Assembly: GCF_003937945.1 (NCBI RefSeq)
Contig: NZ_RSEC01000036.1
Span: forward strand, 310,001 to 374,000
Origin: Amycolatopsis eburnea
GTDB taxonomy: Bacteria > Actinomycetota > Actinomycetes > Mycobacteriales > Pseudonocardiaceae
Direction: 5' to 3'
DNA length: 64,000 nt
The position numbers and the translations under genes were made by a program. Position 1 is the stretch's first letter, and every line of letters starts with the position of its first letter. This document shows, piece after piece, positions 24,264 to 33,777 of this stretch. The notes below the pieces were generated by a model, which saw nothing but the letters and a program-made list of their open reading frames with translations, had not been told where the DNA came from and searched no databases.

Positions 24264-25262
24264 TCAGGCGACGTGCAGCACGGCGTCGACGCCGCCGATC
24301 ATCTCCGCGTCCAGCGGGAAGTACCCCTGCTCGGGCCTGGTGTCGGTGCGGGTCCGGCCGGGCGGGACGTCGGCGGTCAGCCGCCAGCCGTCGGTGTCGC
24401 GCTGCAACAGGCCTTCGTAGGTGTCCGCGGCCGGCTCCCCGAGCCCGAGGGCCTCGCTGCGGCCCAGGCTGCCGGCGATCACGGCGTACCGGTCGCCGAG
24501 CAGGGACGCCACGATCGCGCCGGCCCCGGCCCCCGTCCGCCGCAGGTGGCCGTTGTTCGCGAACACCAGTGTCCGGCCGGGCGTCGCCGCGTGGATGTCG
24601 AGGAGGTTGCGGGCCATGACGACCGCCCGGGCGCGCGAGAGGCGCGCGATCCGCGTGTCCCGGTCCCCGGGCACCGCCGAAGCCGCGTGGTAGCGCAGCA
24701 GGTCGAGCCCGGCGGTGGCGTGGATCCGGGCGCGGTCCCACGCGGCGCGCGACGTCGTCGCGATCAGCCGGGGCGCCTCGGCGTGGAGCGCGGTGAGCAG
24801 GTCGTCGGCGAGGATCCGCAGCTCGCGGGCCTCCGGCGTGGCACCGGGTGACGCGGCCGGGTCGAGGATCGCTTCGGCGCGGCTCCACCGTTCGTCGTCG
24901 CCCGCCGGGACGTCGACGTCGAGGCCGAGGTAGTCGCGGACGTGTTCGAGGTAGTGGCGCGGGCTGGGCGCGCTGAACATCTCGGTCGGGGCGTCGAAGC
25001 CGTGGAAGGCGAGCGGCTCGTCGGCGGTCTCGTTGTACTCGCTCAGCCACTCGAGCAGCTGCCGGTTGGCGGGCACCTCGCCGAACCCGTGCGAGAACCC
25101 GCCGTCGAGCGCGGCGACGCGGTCGGTCTCCAGCGCGATCGCCCGGAAGCCGTGGGCGGTCAGCCGCACGAACAGCTCGTTGCGGACGCGCGCGAAGGCC
25201 GGTTCGAAGTGGGTCGGCTCGCCGAACGCGAGCAGCTCGGCGGTGAAGTCCGTGATGTCCAT
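24264..25262 (-). CDS. erythromycin esterase-like (Ere/EreA-fold) protein
   Basis: The 332-residue protein has the conserved elements of the erythromycin-esterase family: LLAFGEPTHFEP with an active-site His near residue 17, RAIALETDRV, the late loop VFANNGHLRRTG, and a C-terminal PLDAEMIGGVDAVLHV. Family enzymes hydrolyse macrolide lactones, but many members lack that activity, so resistance is not implied. The start is ATG 25262, only 17 bases from the start of the divergent MerR gene. The shared gap contains GTTGAA and TTGAAC half-sites separated by 8 bases, suitable for MerR control. Confidence 0.85.
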   Translation of the reverse strand: MDITDFTAELLAFGEPTHFEPAFARVRNELFVRLTAHGFRAIALETDRVAALDGGFSHGFGEVPANRQLLEWLSEYNETADEPLAFHGFDAPTEMFSAPSPRHYLEHVRDYLGLDVDVPAGDDERWSRAEAILDPAASPGATPEARELRILADDLLTALHAEAPRLIATTSRAAWDRARIHATAGLDLLRYHAASAVPGDRDTRIARLSRARAVVMARNLLDIHAATPGRTLVFANNGHLRRTGAGAGAIVASLLGDRYAVIAGSLGRSEALGLGEPAADTYEGLLQRDTDGWRLTADVPPGRTRTDTRPEQGYFPLDAEMIGGVDAVLHVA

Positions 25263-25279
25263 GTGGTTGAATCGTATCC

Positions 25280-25981
25280 TTGAACACCCGGTTGAGACCC
25301 GCTGATCTGGCCCGCGAGCACGGCCTGTCCACGCAGGCGGTCCGCAACTACGAACGCGACGGCTTCCTGCCGCCCGCGGCCCGCACCGAAAGCGGCTACC
25401 GCGTCTACACGGAGCTGCACGCGGCGGCCTTGCGGGCGTTCCTCGCGCTGGTCGCGGCGTACGGCCACGGGATGGCGGGCGGCATCATGAGCGCCGTCAA
25501 CACCGGCGACGTCGACCGCGCGCTGGCGCTCGTCGACCGCGGCCACGCCCAGCTCGCGCGCGACCGCGAAACCCTCAACACGGTGCGCACGGCCATCGGC
25601 GACCTGACCGGCGACCCCGCCCCGGCGCCCGCCGGGCAGGAGTGGTCGATCGGCGAGCTGGCGCACCGCCTCGGCGTCACCGCGGCGACCGTGCGGGCGT
25701 GGGAGCGCGCCGGGATCTTGGTGCCCGAGCGGAACCGGGCGACCGGCTACCGCGTCTTCCGCGCCACCGACATCCGCGACGCCGAGCTGGCCCACCTCCT
25801 CCGCCGCGGCGGCTACCCGCTGACGCACATCGCGACGGTGGTCGAGCAGGTCCGCACGGCGGGCGGCACCGAGTCACTGGCCCGCGCGCTGGCGGGCTGG
25901 CGCGACCGGCTCACGCGGCGGGGCCTGGCCATGCTCGACGCCGCCGGCCGGCTCGCGGAGTACGTGAAGCTAAGGCCGTGA
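25280..25981 (+). CDS. MerR-family regulator with two DNA-binding domains
   Basis: The 233-residue protein contains two MerR winged helices in tandem: LRPADLAREHGLSTQAVRNY at the N-terminus and WSIGELAHRLGVTAATVRAW near residue 115, each followed by its own RTESGYRVYT or RNRATGYRVFR wing. The second half resembles a complete TioE-like MerR regulator. A fused double reader could bind DNA as a pseudo-dimer. Translation probably begins at TTG 25280; TTG 25292 is an alternative. It is divergent from the esterase-like gene, which it likely controls, and overlaps the next gene at its 3' end by 12 bases. Confidence 0.85.
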   Translation: MNTRLRPADLAREHGLSTQAVRNYERDGFLPPAARTESGYRVYTELHAAALRAFLALVAAYGHGMAGGIMSAVNTGDVDRALALVDRGHAQLARDRETLNTVRTAIGDLTGDPAPAPAGQEWSIGELAHRLGVTAATVRAWERAGILVPERNRATGYRVFRATDIRDAELAHLLRRGGYPLTHIATVVEQVRTAGGTESLARALAGWRDRLTRRGLAMLDAAGRLAEYVKLRP

Positions 25982-26824
25982 CTTCGGGTGCAGGCGGTCG
26001 TACTCGAGCGCGGCGGTGTGCTGGGTGCGCACGGGCAGGGACTTCTCCTTCTCGGCGTCGTCCATGTCGTTGAGCCCGAGCTGCACGGCCAGCCGGATCT
26101 GCTCGCGGTTGTCGCGCACGACGGCGGAGAAGAAGTCGTCGATCCGCGGGTCCAGCAGGACTTCGAGCAGCACGCGGAACGAGGTGTCCACGCAGGCGCG
26201 CACGATCTCGTCGTGGAACGGCAGCCGCTTGAGCCGCCCGAGCTGCGGATCCGCGGCGATCTTCTCGGTGATGATCGCGCGCAGCTCTTCCTTGTTGGCC
26301 CCGAGCGACTTCGCGAGGTTTTCCGGGTAGTTCCCGGTTTCCAGCACCTTGACGACCTCGTCGAGCACGGCGATGGTCACCGGTTTCTTGATGGCCTTCA
26401 CGATCGGCTCGGACAGCTTGTCGACGAGCCGGTAGGTGAACTGCTCCCCGACAGCCCGGTCCGCGGCCCGCCCGATCCGGATCAGCAGCAGCACGACGCT
26501 GACGAACTTGTGCGCGGCCATCGCGGGGTGCGCGACCGGGATCATCGCGAACAGCTCGTACCAGTTGCGCACCAGGAACTTCCGGGCCCACCGGCGTTTC
26601 CGCCACCGCCACAGGAACTCGAGGAAGAAGACCCCGCAGATGCCGCAGTCGACGGAGAAGATCACCAATCCGGTGTCCCGCGCCGGCGGGCTGAGCACCA
26701 TGAACCCGAGCAACCCGACCGACCCGGCGGCCAGGATGAGCATGATCCAGTCGTCGGCGCGCACGTTCCCGGGCAGAATCCCGCTGTTGAGCTCCGGCTC
26801 ACGGGCGTCGCGAAGGGTGGTCAT
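25970..26824 (-). CDS. ion-transporter-like voltage-sensor membrane protein without pore
   Basis: The 284-residue protein has four predicted membrane segments in the first 140 residues, arranged like a voltage-sensor domain: S1 IMLILAAGSVGLLGFMVL, S2 VDCGICGVFFLEFLWRW with basic KRR, S3 WYELFAMIPVAHP, and S4-like VVLLLIRIGRAADRA with sparse arginines. No pore helix or selectivity filter follows. The C-terminal half is a cytoplasmic helical domain rich in charged residues. Similar actinobacterial proteins are annotated as ion transporters, and function is unknown. Its 3' end overlaps the MerR gene; a family A hairpin lies just upstream. Confidence 0.72.
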   Translation of the reverse strand: MTTLRDAREPELNSGILPGNVRADDWIMLILAAGSVGLLGFMVLSPPARDTGLVIFSVDCGICGVFFLEFLWRWRKRRWARKFLVRNWYELFAMIPVAHPAMAAHKFVSVVLLLIRIGRAADRAVGEQFTYRLVDKLSEPIVKAIKKPVTIAVLDEVVKVLETGNYPENLAKSLGANKEELRAIITEKIAADPQLGRLKRLPFHDEIVRACVDTSFRVLLEVLLDPRIDDFFSAVVRDNREQIRLAVQLGLNDMDDAEKEKSLPVRTQHTAALEYDRLHPKSRP

Positions 26825-26865
26825 GCCCGATCATGGCACGCACCGGCCCGATCAGCCGCTTCGCG

Positions 26866-26922
26866 ATGTCATGAAAGGGTCGTTCACCTCGTCAGACGAC
26901 ATGAACGACCCTTTCATGACAT
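26866..26922. repeat. family A hairpin repeat
   Basis: Perfect 21-bp arms (26866-26886 and 26902-26922; core ATGAAAGGGTCGTTCA) surround a 15-nt loop containing CGTCAGACGA. It sits 38 bases after the stop of the MarR gene, the last gene of the carboxylase operon, and is placed to end that transcript. Confidence 0.75.
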
Positions 26923-26960
26923 TCCGCGAGGCCGGGCAGACCACGCGGCCAGGGCACGTC

Positions 26961-27404
26961 TCAAGGCTGCTCGTCCGGCAGCGCCGCCAGCCACACCGAC
27001 AGGCAGCGCTCCGCCGCGCGCAGCTCTGTCGCCGTGCACTCCGCCAGCACCGCGTCCGGGAGCCGGGCCACTTCGCGCCGGGCCGCGGCCAGGCGGGACG
27101 CGCCCGTGGCCGTGCACTCCACCAGGACCCGGCGCCGGTCGCCGCGGTCCTTGCGGCGCCGGACGTGGCCCGCGCGCTCCAGGCGGTCGAGCAGGCCCGT
27201 CACCGCGCCCGTGGAGAGGCGGGTCGCCGCCGCGATGCGGCCCGCCGTGACCGGGCCGTCGGCGAGGGTGTCCAGGCATTGGTACTCCCGGAACGTGAGG
27301 CCGAGGCGGCCGGTCACCTCGGCCAGGCGCTCGCGCAGCGCCGAGCCGAGCCGGCCGCCCAGTTCCGCGATCCGGACCGGGTCCGGTGCCGTGCGCGTGG
27401 CCAA
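26961..27404 (-). CDS. MarR-family transcriptional regulator
   Basis: The 147-residue protein has the MarR winged helix: ITAATRLSTGAVTGLL-like recognition region (RIAAATRLSTGAVTGLLDRL, about residues 58-77) followed by the wing RRKDRGDRRRVLVE. It starts at TTG 27404 with GGAG at correct spacing, two bases after the biotin carboxylase stop. It is therefore the last gene of the CLF-carboxylase operon and is likely a ligand-responsive repressor for the cluster or for resistance. The left edge of the polyketide cluster is placed here. Confidence 0.87.
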   Translation of the reverse strand: MATRTAPDPVRIAELGGRLGSALRERLAEVTGRLGLTFREYQCLDTLADGPVTAGRIAAATRLSTGAVTGLLDRLERAGHVRRRKDRGDRRRVLVECTATGASRLAAARREVARLPDAVLAECTATELRAAERCLSVWLAALPDEQP

Positions 27405-27406
27405 CG

Positions 27407-28750
27407 TCAGCTCCGCAGCAGCGACGTGTCGTGCCGGCCGGCGTGGAACACCGGGTCGGCGAGGACGTCCTGCAGCAGCTCGCTCGTCGTGGCGACGCCG
27501 GGGCCCGCGATCCGGAACTCGCCGAGCGCGCGCCGCATGCGGGCGATCGCCTGGTCGCGGTCCGGGGCCCAGACGATCACCTTCGCCAGCAACGAGTCGT
27601 AGTACGGCGGGACCTGCCAGCCCGCGTACGCGTGGGTGTCCACCCGGACGAACTGGCCGCCCGGCGGGACGAACTCGGTCAGCAGGCCCGGGCACGGCGC
27701 GAAGTCGCGGCGCGGGTCCTCCGCGTTGACCCGGCATTCGATCGCGACGCCGTTCGGGCGGACGTCCTCCTGCGCCACCGAGACCGGCAGCCCCGCCGCG
27801 ACGCGGATCTGCTCGCGGACCAGGTCGATCCCGGTCACCGCCTCGGTCACCGGGTGCTCCACCTGGATCCGGCAGTTCACCTCGATGAACGCGACCTCGT
27901 CCCCCTCCACGAGGAACTCGAACGTGCCCGCCCCGGTGTAGCCGACGGCCGCCGCGCCGCGGACGGCCGCCTGCGTGAGCCGCTCGCGCACCGCCGCCGG
28001 GAGCAGCGGGGCCGGGCTCTCCTCGATCAGCTTCTGGTGCCGCCGCTGCACCGAGCAGTCCCGCTCGCCCAGGTGCAGCACCGTGCCGTGGTTGTCGGCG
28101 AGCACCTGGACCTCGACGTGCCGCGCGTGCTCCCAGTACCGCTCGAGGTAGACGCGGTCGTCGCCGAACACCCCGCGCGCGGTCGCCCGCGTCGTGCGGA
28201 ACGCCGGGAGCAGCTCGTCCCACTCCCGGACCACCGCCATACCGCGGCCGCCACCGCCGGCGGACGCCTTGATGATCACCGGCAGGCCGACGCGCTTGGT
28301 GGTCTCGACCAGTTCGGCCGGGGTGCTCACCGCCTCCGCCGAGCCGGGGACGACCGGCAGGCCGGCCGCGGCCATCAGCTCGCGCGCGGTCGCCTTGTCG
28401 CCGAGCCGGGCCATGACGTCGGGGTGCGGGCCGATGAAGACGATCCCGTTCTTGTCGCAGATCTCGGCGAAGTCCGGGTCCTCCGACAGGAACCCGTAGC
28501 CGGGGTGGATCGCCTCCGCGCCGGTGCGCAGCGCGGCCTCGATGATCATCGCCGGGTACAGGTAGCTCTTGCGCGGCGCGCCGGGCCCGATCTGCACCGC
28601 CTCGTCGGCCAGCCGCACGGCGGCCGAGTCGCGGTCGGCGGTCGAGTGCACGACCACCGTGCGGATCCCCATTTCCCGGCAGGTCCGCACCACGCGCAGC
28701 GCGATCTCACCGCGGTTGGCGACGAGGATCTTTCGGAACACCGGCGTCAC
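27407..28750 (-). CDS. accC: acetyl-CoA carboxylase, biotin carboxylase subunit
   Basis: The 447-residue protein is of standard length for AccC. It starts with FRKILVANRGEIALRV, has the ATP-grasp glycine loop IIKASAGGGGRGM (about residue 160), the active-site pattern FIEVNCRIQVEHPVTE (about 285-300) and the C-terminal biotin carboxylase domain (NAEDPRRDFAPCPG). It carboxylates biotin on the adjacent BCCP using bicarbonate and ATP. The start is GTG 28750, overlapping the BCCP stop by GTGA. With AccDA and BCCP it supplies malonyl-CoA for the polyketide. Confidence 0.95.
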   Translation of the reverse strand: MTPVFRKILVANRGEIALRVVRTCREMGIRTVVVHSTADRDSAAVRLADEAVQIGPGAPRKSYLYPAMIIEAALRTGAEAIHPGYGFLSEDPDFAEICDKNGIVFIGPHPDVMARLGDKATARELMAAAGLPVVPGSAEAVSTPAELVETTKRVGLPVIIKASAGGGGRGMAVVREWDELLPAFRTTRATARGVFGDDRVYLERYWEHARHVEVQVLADNHGTVLHLGERDCSVQRRHQKLIEESPAPLLPAAVRERLTQAAVRGAAAVGYTGAGTFEFLVEGDEVAFIEVNCRIQVEHPVTEAVTGIDLVREQIRVAAGLPVSVAQEDVRPNGVAIECRVNAEDPRRDFAPCPGLLTEFVPPGGQFVRVDTHAYAGWQVPPYYDSLLAKVIVWAPDRDQAIARMRRALGEFRIAGPGVATTSELLQDVLADPVFHAGRHDTSLLRS

Positions 28751-29238
28751 CCTTCGGCTCGCGGCCGGACCAGCAGCAGCGGCTGGCCGTACTCGACGGA
28801 CTCGGCGTCGCCCGCGACGACTTCGGCGACGACACCGGCGGTCTCGGCGAGGATCGGGTTCATCAGCTTCATCGCCTCGACGATGCCGACCTGCGTGCCC
28901 GCCTCGATCTCGTCGCCGGCCTCGACGAACGGCCGCGCGCCCGGCTCCGGCGCCCGGTAGAACGTGCCGACCACCGGCGCGACCACCGCCGCCAGGTCCT
29001 CGGCGGGCTCGGCGGCCGGCTCCGGCCGGGCCACGCCTTCGACGACGCGGGTGCCCACCGGCCACTCGACCTCGATGCTGGCGCAGCCGAACCGCACCAC
29101 CGCCCGGCTCGGCGCCTCCGGGGCCGCCCGCACCGCTTCGGCGAGGCTGCGGCCGAGGATCGCCATGGCGTCCTCGGCATCGAGCCCGCCCAGCGTGGTG
29201 GCCTCGCCGGGGGTGATCTCGGGGTATGTCCTGGTCAT
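28747..29238 (-). CDS. accB: biotin carboxyl carrier protein of acetyl-CoA carboxylase
   Basis: The 163-residue protein has a variable N-terminal half and a C-terminal biotinyl domain with GTFYRAPEPGARPFVEAGD and the biotinylation site VEAMKLMN, where Lys (about residue 122) is modified. It shuttles carboxybiotin between AccC and AccDA. The start is ATG 29238, four bases after the AccDA stop. A separate bacterial-type BCCP is less common in actinomycete housekeeping carboxylases, which use fused biotinylated subunits, so this set is probably cluster-dedicated. Confidence 0.95.
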   Translation of the reverse strand: MTRTYPEITPGEATTLGGLDAEDAMAILGRSLAEAVRAAPEAPSRAVVRFGCASIEVEWPVGTRVVEGVARPEPAAEPAEDLAAVVAPVVGTFYRAPEPGARPFVEAGDEIEAGTQVGIVEAMKLMNPILAETAGVVAEVVAGDAESVEYGQPLLLVRPRAEG

Positions 29239-29242
29239 CGCT

Positions 29243-30937
29243 TCAGCTCCGTTCCCGCGCCGCGTCGAGCGTCCCGAACCGGCGGAACTTCGCCCGCCGG
29301 GCCGCGGCCAGCCCGGCGCCGTCCTGACCTCGCAGCTCCCTCAGCGCGCACACGACGGCGTCGCGCACGAGCAGTCCCGCACCAGCCGGGTCGCGGTGCG
29401 CGCCACCGGGCGGCTCGGGCACCACCCCGTCGACGACCCCCAGCTCCAGCAGCGACCTCGCGTCGACGCGCAACGCCTCCGCGGCGGCGCCGGCGGCGGC
29501 CGGGTCGCGCCAGAGGATCGCGGCGCAGCCCTCGGGGCTGATCACCGAGTAGGTCGCGTTCTCGCACAGCAGCACCCGGTCGGCGACGGCCAGCGCGAGC
29601 GCGCCGCCGCTGCCGCCTTCGCCGGTGACGACGGCGACCACCGGCACCCGCAACCCGCCGAGCACCCGCAGGCACTCCGCGATCGCCCCGGCCTGCCCGG
29701 CGCGTTCGGCGTCGAGGCCGGGGTGCGCGCCCGGGGTGTCGATCAGGGTCACCACCGGCACGCCGAGCTTGCCGGCCAGCCGCATCAGCCGGGCCGCCTT
29801 GCGGTAGCCCGCGGGCGAGGGCATGCCGAAGTTGCGGCGCACCAGCTCGTCGGTCGCGTGGCCCTTCTGGTGGCCGATCAGCATGACCGGCAGCCCGTCG
29901 AGGACGGCGAGGCCGCCGACGATCGCCGGGCAGTCCTCGCCCGCGCGGTCGCCGTGCAGCTCGACGAAGCCGTCGAGCCAGGTGAGCGCGTGGTCGAGCG
30001 CGGTCGGCCGGTCCGGGTGCCGGGCCAGCTCGACGACCTCGCGGACGTCCCGCTCCGGCAGGTCGGCGGCTTCCCGGAGCACCGGGTCGGTGTCGCCCGC
30101 CGCCCAGTCCGGGTCGCCCGGCCGGGTGGCCGAGCACAGCGCGGCCAGCACGAACGGCAGCTCCGCGCGGGCGCGGACGTCGTCGACGAGCCCGTGCTCC
30201 AGCAGGAACTCCGCGGATTGGAAGCCCTCGGGCAGCCGCTGGCGGATCGTCTGCTCGATCACGCGCGGCCCGGCGAAACCCATGCGGGCCCCGGGTTCGG
30301 CGATGATCACGTCGGACAGCGTCGCGAACGACGCGGCGACGCCGCCGAACGTCGGGTCGGTGACGAGGGTGACGGTGAGCAGCCCGGCCTCGTCCAGCTC
30401 GGCCATCGCGTTGCTGGTCTTGGCCATCTGCACCAGCGAGAGCACGCCCTCCTGCATCCGGGCCCCACCGGACGCGGTGACCAGCAGCAGCGGGACGCGG
30501 TCGGCGAGCGCCGTCTCGGCGGCGGTCGTGATCGCCTCGCCGGCGGCCGCCCCCAGGCTGCCGCCGAGGAAGCCGAAGTCCATCACCGCGGCCACCACCG
30601 GCGCGCCGCGAACGGTGCCGCGCGCGACGAGCACCGCGTCGGTGCCGCCGGTGGTCTCCCGGGCCTTGGCCAGCCGGCGCTCGTAGGGCTGCAGGTCGGT
30701 GAACCCCAGCGGGTCGTGCACCGTCGCGCCCGGCTCGACGAACTCGGCCGAGCCCGGGTCGAACAGCAGGTCCAGCCGTTCCGCCGCGGTCAGCCGGAAG
30801 TACCGGCCGCACTCGTAGCAGACCTTGGCCCCGCGCTCCAGGCGCTTGCGGTAGAGCAGCGACCGGCAGTCCGGGCAGGACAGCCACTCCTCCTCCACCG
30901 CCTCCCCCGGCGGCCGGTTCGTCACCGATGTCGTCAT
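29243..30937 (-). CDS. accDA: fused acetyl-CoA carboxyltransferase beta/alpha subunits
   Basis: The 564-residue protein joins an AccD-type N-terminal half (zinc finger CPDC about residues 21-24 and CYEC about 40-43; [28 protein letters not shown]) to an AccA-type half ([51 protein letters not shown]). It transfers the carboxyl group from BCCP to acetyl-CoA. The DA fusion is seen in several aromatic polyketide clusters. The start is ATG 30937, overlapping the stop of a small upstream gene by ATGA. Confidence 0.95.
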   Translation of the reverse strand: MTTSVTNRPPGEAVEEEWLSCPDCRSLLYRKRLERGAKVCYECGRYFRLTAAERLDLLFDPGSAEFVEPGATVHDPLGFTDLQPYERRLAKARETTGGTDAVLVARGTVRGAPVVAAVMDFGFLGGSLGAAAGEAITTAAETALADRVPLLLVTASGGARMQEGVLSLVQMAKTSNAMAELDEAGLLTVTLVTDPTFGGVAASFATLSDVIIAEPGARMGFAGPRVIEQTIRQRLPEGFQSAEFLLEHGLVDDVRARAELPFVLAALCSATRPGDPDWAAGDTDPVLREAADLPERDVREVVELARHPDRPTALDHALTWLDGFVELHGDRAGEDCPAIVGGLAVLDGLPVMLIGHQKGHATDELVRRNFGMPSPAGYRKAARLMRLAGKLGVPVVTLIDTPGAHPGLDAERAGQAGAIAECLRVLGGLRVPVVAVVTGEGGSGGALALAVADRVLLCENATYSVISPEGCAAILWRDPAAAGAAAEALRVDARSLLELGVVDGVVPEPPGGAHRDPAGAGLLVRDAVVCALRELRGQDGAGLAAARRAKFRRFGTLDAARERS

Positions 30938-31101
30938 GCCGCTCCGTCTCCCTCATGCGTGTCGAAGGGGTCTTCGTCGTGGTCGGGGGCCGGGGTGAAC
31001 GGCGGCTGCCCGGCCAGCGCGCTCCCGCACTCGATCAGCGCGGCGAGCACCGTGCGGCCCACCGCCCGCCACCGCGGGTCCACCGCCGTGTCCGGGTTCA
31101 C
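30934..31101 (-). CDS. 55-residue protein coupled to AccDA
   Basis: A 56-codon frame begins at GTG 31101, overlapping the stop of the ABM gene (GTGA), and ends at a TGA overlapping the AccDA start (ATGA), so it is coupled at both ends. The peptide has an N-terminal amphipathic part ([19 protein letters not shown]) and a proline-rich, acidic tail ([14 protein letters not shown]). No family is recognised. By size and position it could be a carboxylase epsilon-like stabilising subunit, but no epsilon motif is evident; that is inference. Confidence 0.72.
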   Translation of the reverse strand: MNPDTAVDPRWRAVGRTVLAALIECGSALAGQPPFTPAPDHDEDPFDTHEGDGAA

Positions 31102-31412
31102 GACGCGGTGTGGGTCGCGGCGACGCGGTACACGGCGAACGGCCGGTCCAGGGACAGGTCCCGGTAGGGCCGCAGCGGCGCCGTCTGCTCCTTGTGCCCG
31201 GCGCCCCGCTCCCAGGCGTCGAACGCGGCCAGGTCCGTCCAGGAACTGACCACCACGAACCCGTTTTCCGCGTGGACCGAGCGCAGCAGCTCGTTGCCGA
31301 GCAGGCCCGGCACGCCCTCGAGCCGCCGGCTCGCTTCGTGGTAGGCGGCTTCGATGCCGGCGGCGTCGTCGGCCAGGTGGTAGAGCAGGACGCGCACGCC
31401 GCCGTCGGTCAC
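31098..31412 (-). CDS. antibiotic biosynthesis monooxygenase (ABM) domain protein 1
   Basis: The 104-residue single-domain protein shows the ABM ferredoxin-like pattern: strand VRVLLYHLADD, helix AAYHEASRRLEGVPGLLG, strand FVVVSSWTDLAAFDAWE, and a C-terminal His-containing segment (HKEQTAPLRPY). In type II polyketide pathways such proteins act as cofactor-free anthrone oxygenases or assist cyclases. The start is GTG 31412, overlapping the next ABM gene by GTGA. Two ABM genes in tandem suggest a heteromeric pair, as in pentangular polyphenol clusters. Confidence 0.85.
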   Translation of the reverse strand: MTDGGVRVLLYHLADDAAGIEAAYHEASRRLEGVPGLLGNELLRSVHAENGFVVVSSWTDLAAFDAWERGAGHKEQTAPLRPYRDLSLDRPFAVYRVAATHTAS

Positions 31413-31756
31413 CGGGCCACCGCCCAGTCCGCGTGCGCGCGCCCGGCGTCCGCGGTGCCCGGCAGGTGCGCGACCACGTGCATGGTCGTCATCGAGCCGC
31501 CGGAGCGGTACGGGTGCAGCTTCTGCCGGTGCTCCAGGTGCCGCTCGCTGGTCTCGAACTCGCGGAACTTCGGCTCGTCGACCCAGTCGCTGACGATGTA
31601 GTAGACGTTCTCCTCGTCCGACCGCGACAGCCACTGGCCGAGGTTCGCCGGGTGCGACGTCACCGAGCCGCCGATCTCCGTCCACACGCGCTCGAACTCG
31701 CCGCCGAGGCCGGGCTTGATCTCCATCCGCAGCATCACGCGGAACGCCGTGGCCAT
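31409..31756 (-). CDS. antibiotic biosynthesis monooxygenase (ABM) domain protein 2
   Basis: The 115-residue ABM-like protein has FRVMLRMEIKPGLGGEFERV, NVYYIVSDWVDEPKFREFE and the late HLEHRQKLHPYR with conserved histidines. It begins at ATG 31756, whose first bases overlap the TGA of the ketoreductase (TGATG); GTG 31759 is a possible alternative. It probably works with the neighbouring ABM protein in quinone formation or ring closure of the early polyketide. Whether it oxidises or cyclises cannot be told from sequence. Confidence 0.85.
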   Translation of the reverse strand: MATAFRVMLRMEIKPGLGGEFERVWTEIGGSVTSHPANLGQWLSRSDEENVYYIVSDWVDEPKFREFETSERHLEHRQKLHPYRSGGSMTTMHVVAHLPGTADAGRAHADWAVAR

Positions 31757-32508
31757 CACGCGATCCCGCCGTCGACCGGGATGACCGCGCCGGTGACGTA
31801 CCGCGCGGAGTCACCGGCCAGCCAGAGCACGGCGCCGGCGATGTCGTCCGGCGTGCCCAGCCGGCCCAGCGCCGTCTTGTCGCTGTAGCGCTGGATCATC
31901 TGCGCGCGCTGCTCTTCCGGCATCGCGTCGATGGCCTCGGTGTGGATCATGCCGAGCGACAGGACGTTGAAGCGGATCCCCCGCGGGCCCAGTTCCCGGG
32001 CCACCGAGCGGTTGAGCCCGTGCAGGGCCGCCTTCGTCGTCGTGTAGTGCGCGCGCAGCGGGATCCCGACCTCGATCGACTTCGAGCTGAGGCTCATGAC
32101 CGAGCTGCCCTCGCGCAGCAGCGGAAGCGCGCCCTGGATGACAAGGTGCACCGCGGTGACGTTCGTGGTCAGCGTGCGCTGCCAGTCCTCGAGTGACAGC
32201 TTGTCGTAGGGGACGTGGTTGATGATCGCGGCGTTGTTGACGATGACGTCCAGCTGCCCGAAACGCGCCTGGCACTCGCCGAGCAGCTCGGTGATCTGCG
32301 CCGGGTCGGCCAGGTCGGCGCGCACGACGTGGTGGTTGCCGCCGATCTCCTTCAGCTCGCGCTCCAGGGACAGCGCGGCCTCGCCCTCCTGCCGGTAGCA
32401 GGTGATGACGTCGACGCCGGCCCGCGCGAGGGCGAGCACCACCCCGCGGCCGACCCCGCGCGTCCCGCCGGTCACGAGGGCTTTCTTGCCTGCCAAACCG
32501 AAATTCAT
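31756..32508 (-). CDS. SDR-family ketoreductase 1
   Basis: The 250-residue classical SDR has the NAD(P) loop [10 protein letters not shown] (about residue 14), NNAAI (about 88), Ser in MSLSSKS (about 138) and the YxxxK motif in HYTTTKAAL (about 153-157), with the C-terminal PVDGGIA. It belongs to the FabG-like ketoreductases that reduce one carbonyl of the nascent or cyclised polyketide. The start is ATG 32508 after ACGGAGGAAG. It lies between DUF1772 and ABM genes in the CLF operon. Confidence 0.92.
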   Translation of the reverse strand: MNFGLAGKKALVTGGTRGVGRGVVLALARAGVDVITCYRQEGEAALSLERELKEIGGNHHVVRADLADPAQITELLGECQARFGQLDVIVNNAAIINHVPYDKLSLEDWQRTLTTNVTAVHLVIQGALPLLREGSSVMSLSSKSIEVGIPLRAHYTTTKAALHGLNRSVARELGPRGIRFNVLSLGMIHTEAIDAMPEEQRAQMIQRYSDKTALGRLGTPDDIAGAVLWLAGDSARYVTGAVIPVDGGIA

Positions 32509-32543
32509 CGCTTCCTCCGTGTTCTGGTGGTGGGCGCCGCGGC

Positions 32544-33005
32544 TCACAGCGAGAGGCCGAGCGCGAGGCAGTTGGCGACCAGGGCGAGCACCGCGAGCGC
32601 CGTGCGCGTCCGGTTCCACCGCCCCCACGCCGGCCGCGGGTCGCGGCCGGCGAAGTCGGCGGGCAGGTCGTCCGGGTCGAGGGCGCGCACCCACTTGTTG
32701 ACCGGGACGTTCTTGAGCAGGGAGATGGTGATCGTGGCCAGTGCGAACGCCGTCGCGGCCAGGAACAGCGGCCGCGTGCCCGCCGCGTCCGCGAACACCG
32801 CGAGCACGACGTCGCCCAGCGCGGTCACGATCAGGCAGATCGGCATGAACGGGTCGTAGCGCGTGGCGAAGAAGGCGTGCGCGTGCACGTACCGGTCCGC
32901 CGGCAGGCTCACGAGCAGCGGCCAGCCCCCGAGCTGGGTTCCCATCAGCACTCCCGCGGCGAGGCCGTTGGCCAGCAGCACCAGCGGGACGAGCACCTGC
33001 AGCAC
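32544..33005 (-). CDS. DUF1772 (anthrone oxygenase-like) membrane protein 1
   Basis: The 153-residue protein has four hydrophobic helices with conserved [22 protein letters not shown] and [15 protein letters not shown] motifs. DUF1772 includes fungal and bacterial proteins linked to anthrone oxidation and quinone formation. The conserved His, Asp and Asn residues occur on loops between helices. It starts at GTG 33005 with a strong AAGGAGGT ribosome site. A second copy (35075-35524) shares the same motifs, so the two may form a complex or act on different positions. Confidence 0.85.
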   Translation of the reverse strand: MLQVLVPLVLLANGLAAGVLMGTQLGGWPLLVSLPADRYVHAHAFFATRYDPFMPICLIVTALGDVVLAVFADAAGTRPLFLAATAFALATITISLLKNVPVNKWVRALDPDDLPADFAGRDPRPAWGRWNRTRTALAVLALVANCLALGLSL

Positions 33006-33033
33006 CGCGCACCTCCTTCTTCGGTTCCGCCGG

Positions 33034-33754
<721 letters not shown>

Positions 33755-33777
33755 CGGTTGCTCCGTTCCTTCGTTCT

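Noticed and set aside
24264..25262. Macrolide resistance gene
   Set aside because: The fold matches the erythromycin esterase family, but most environmental members have no shown macrolide activity and no macrolide genes are nearby.
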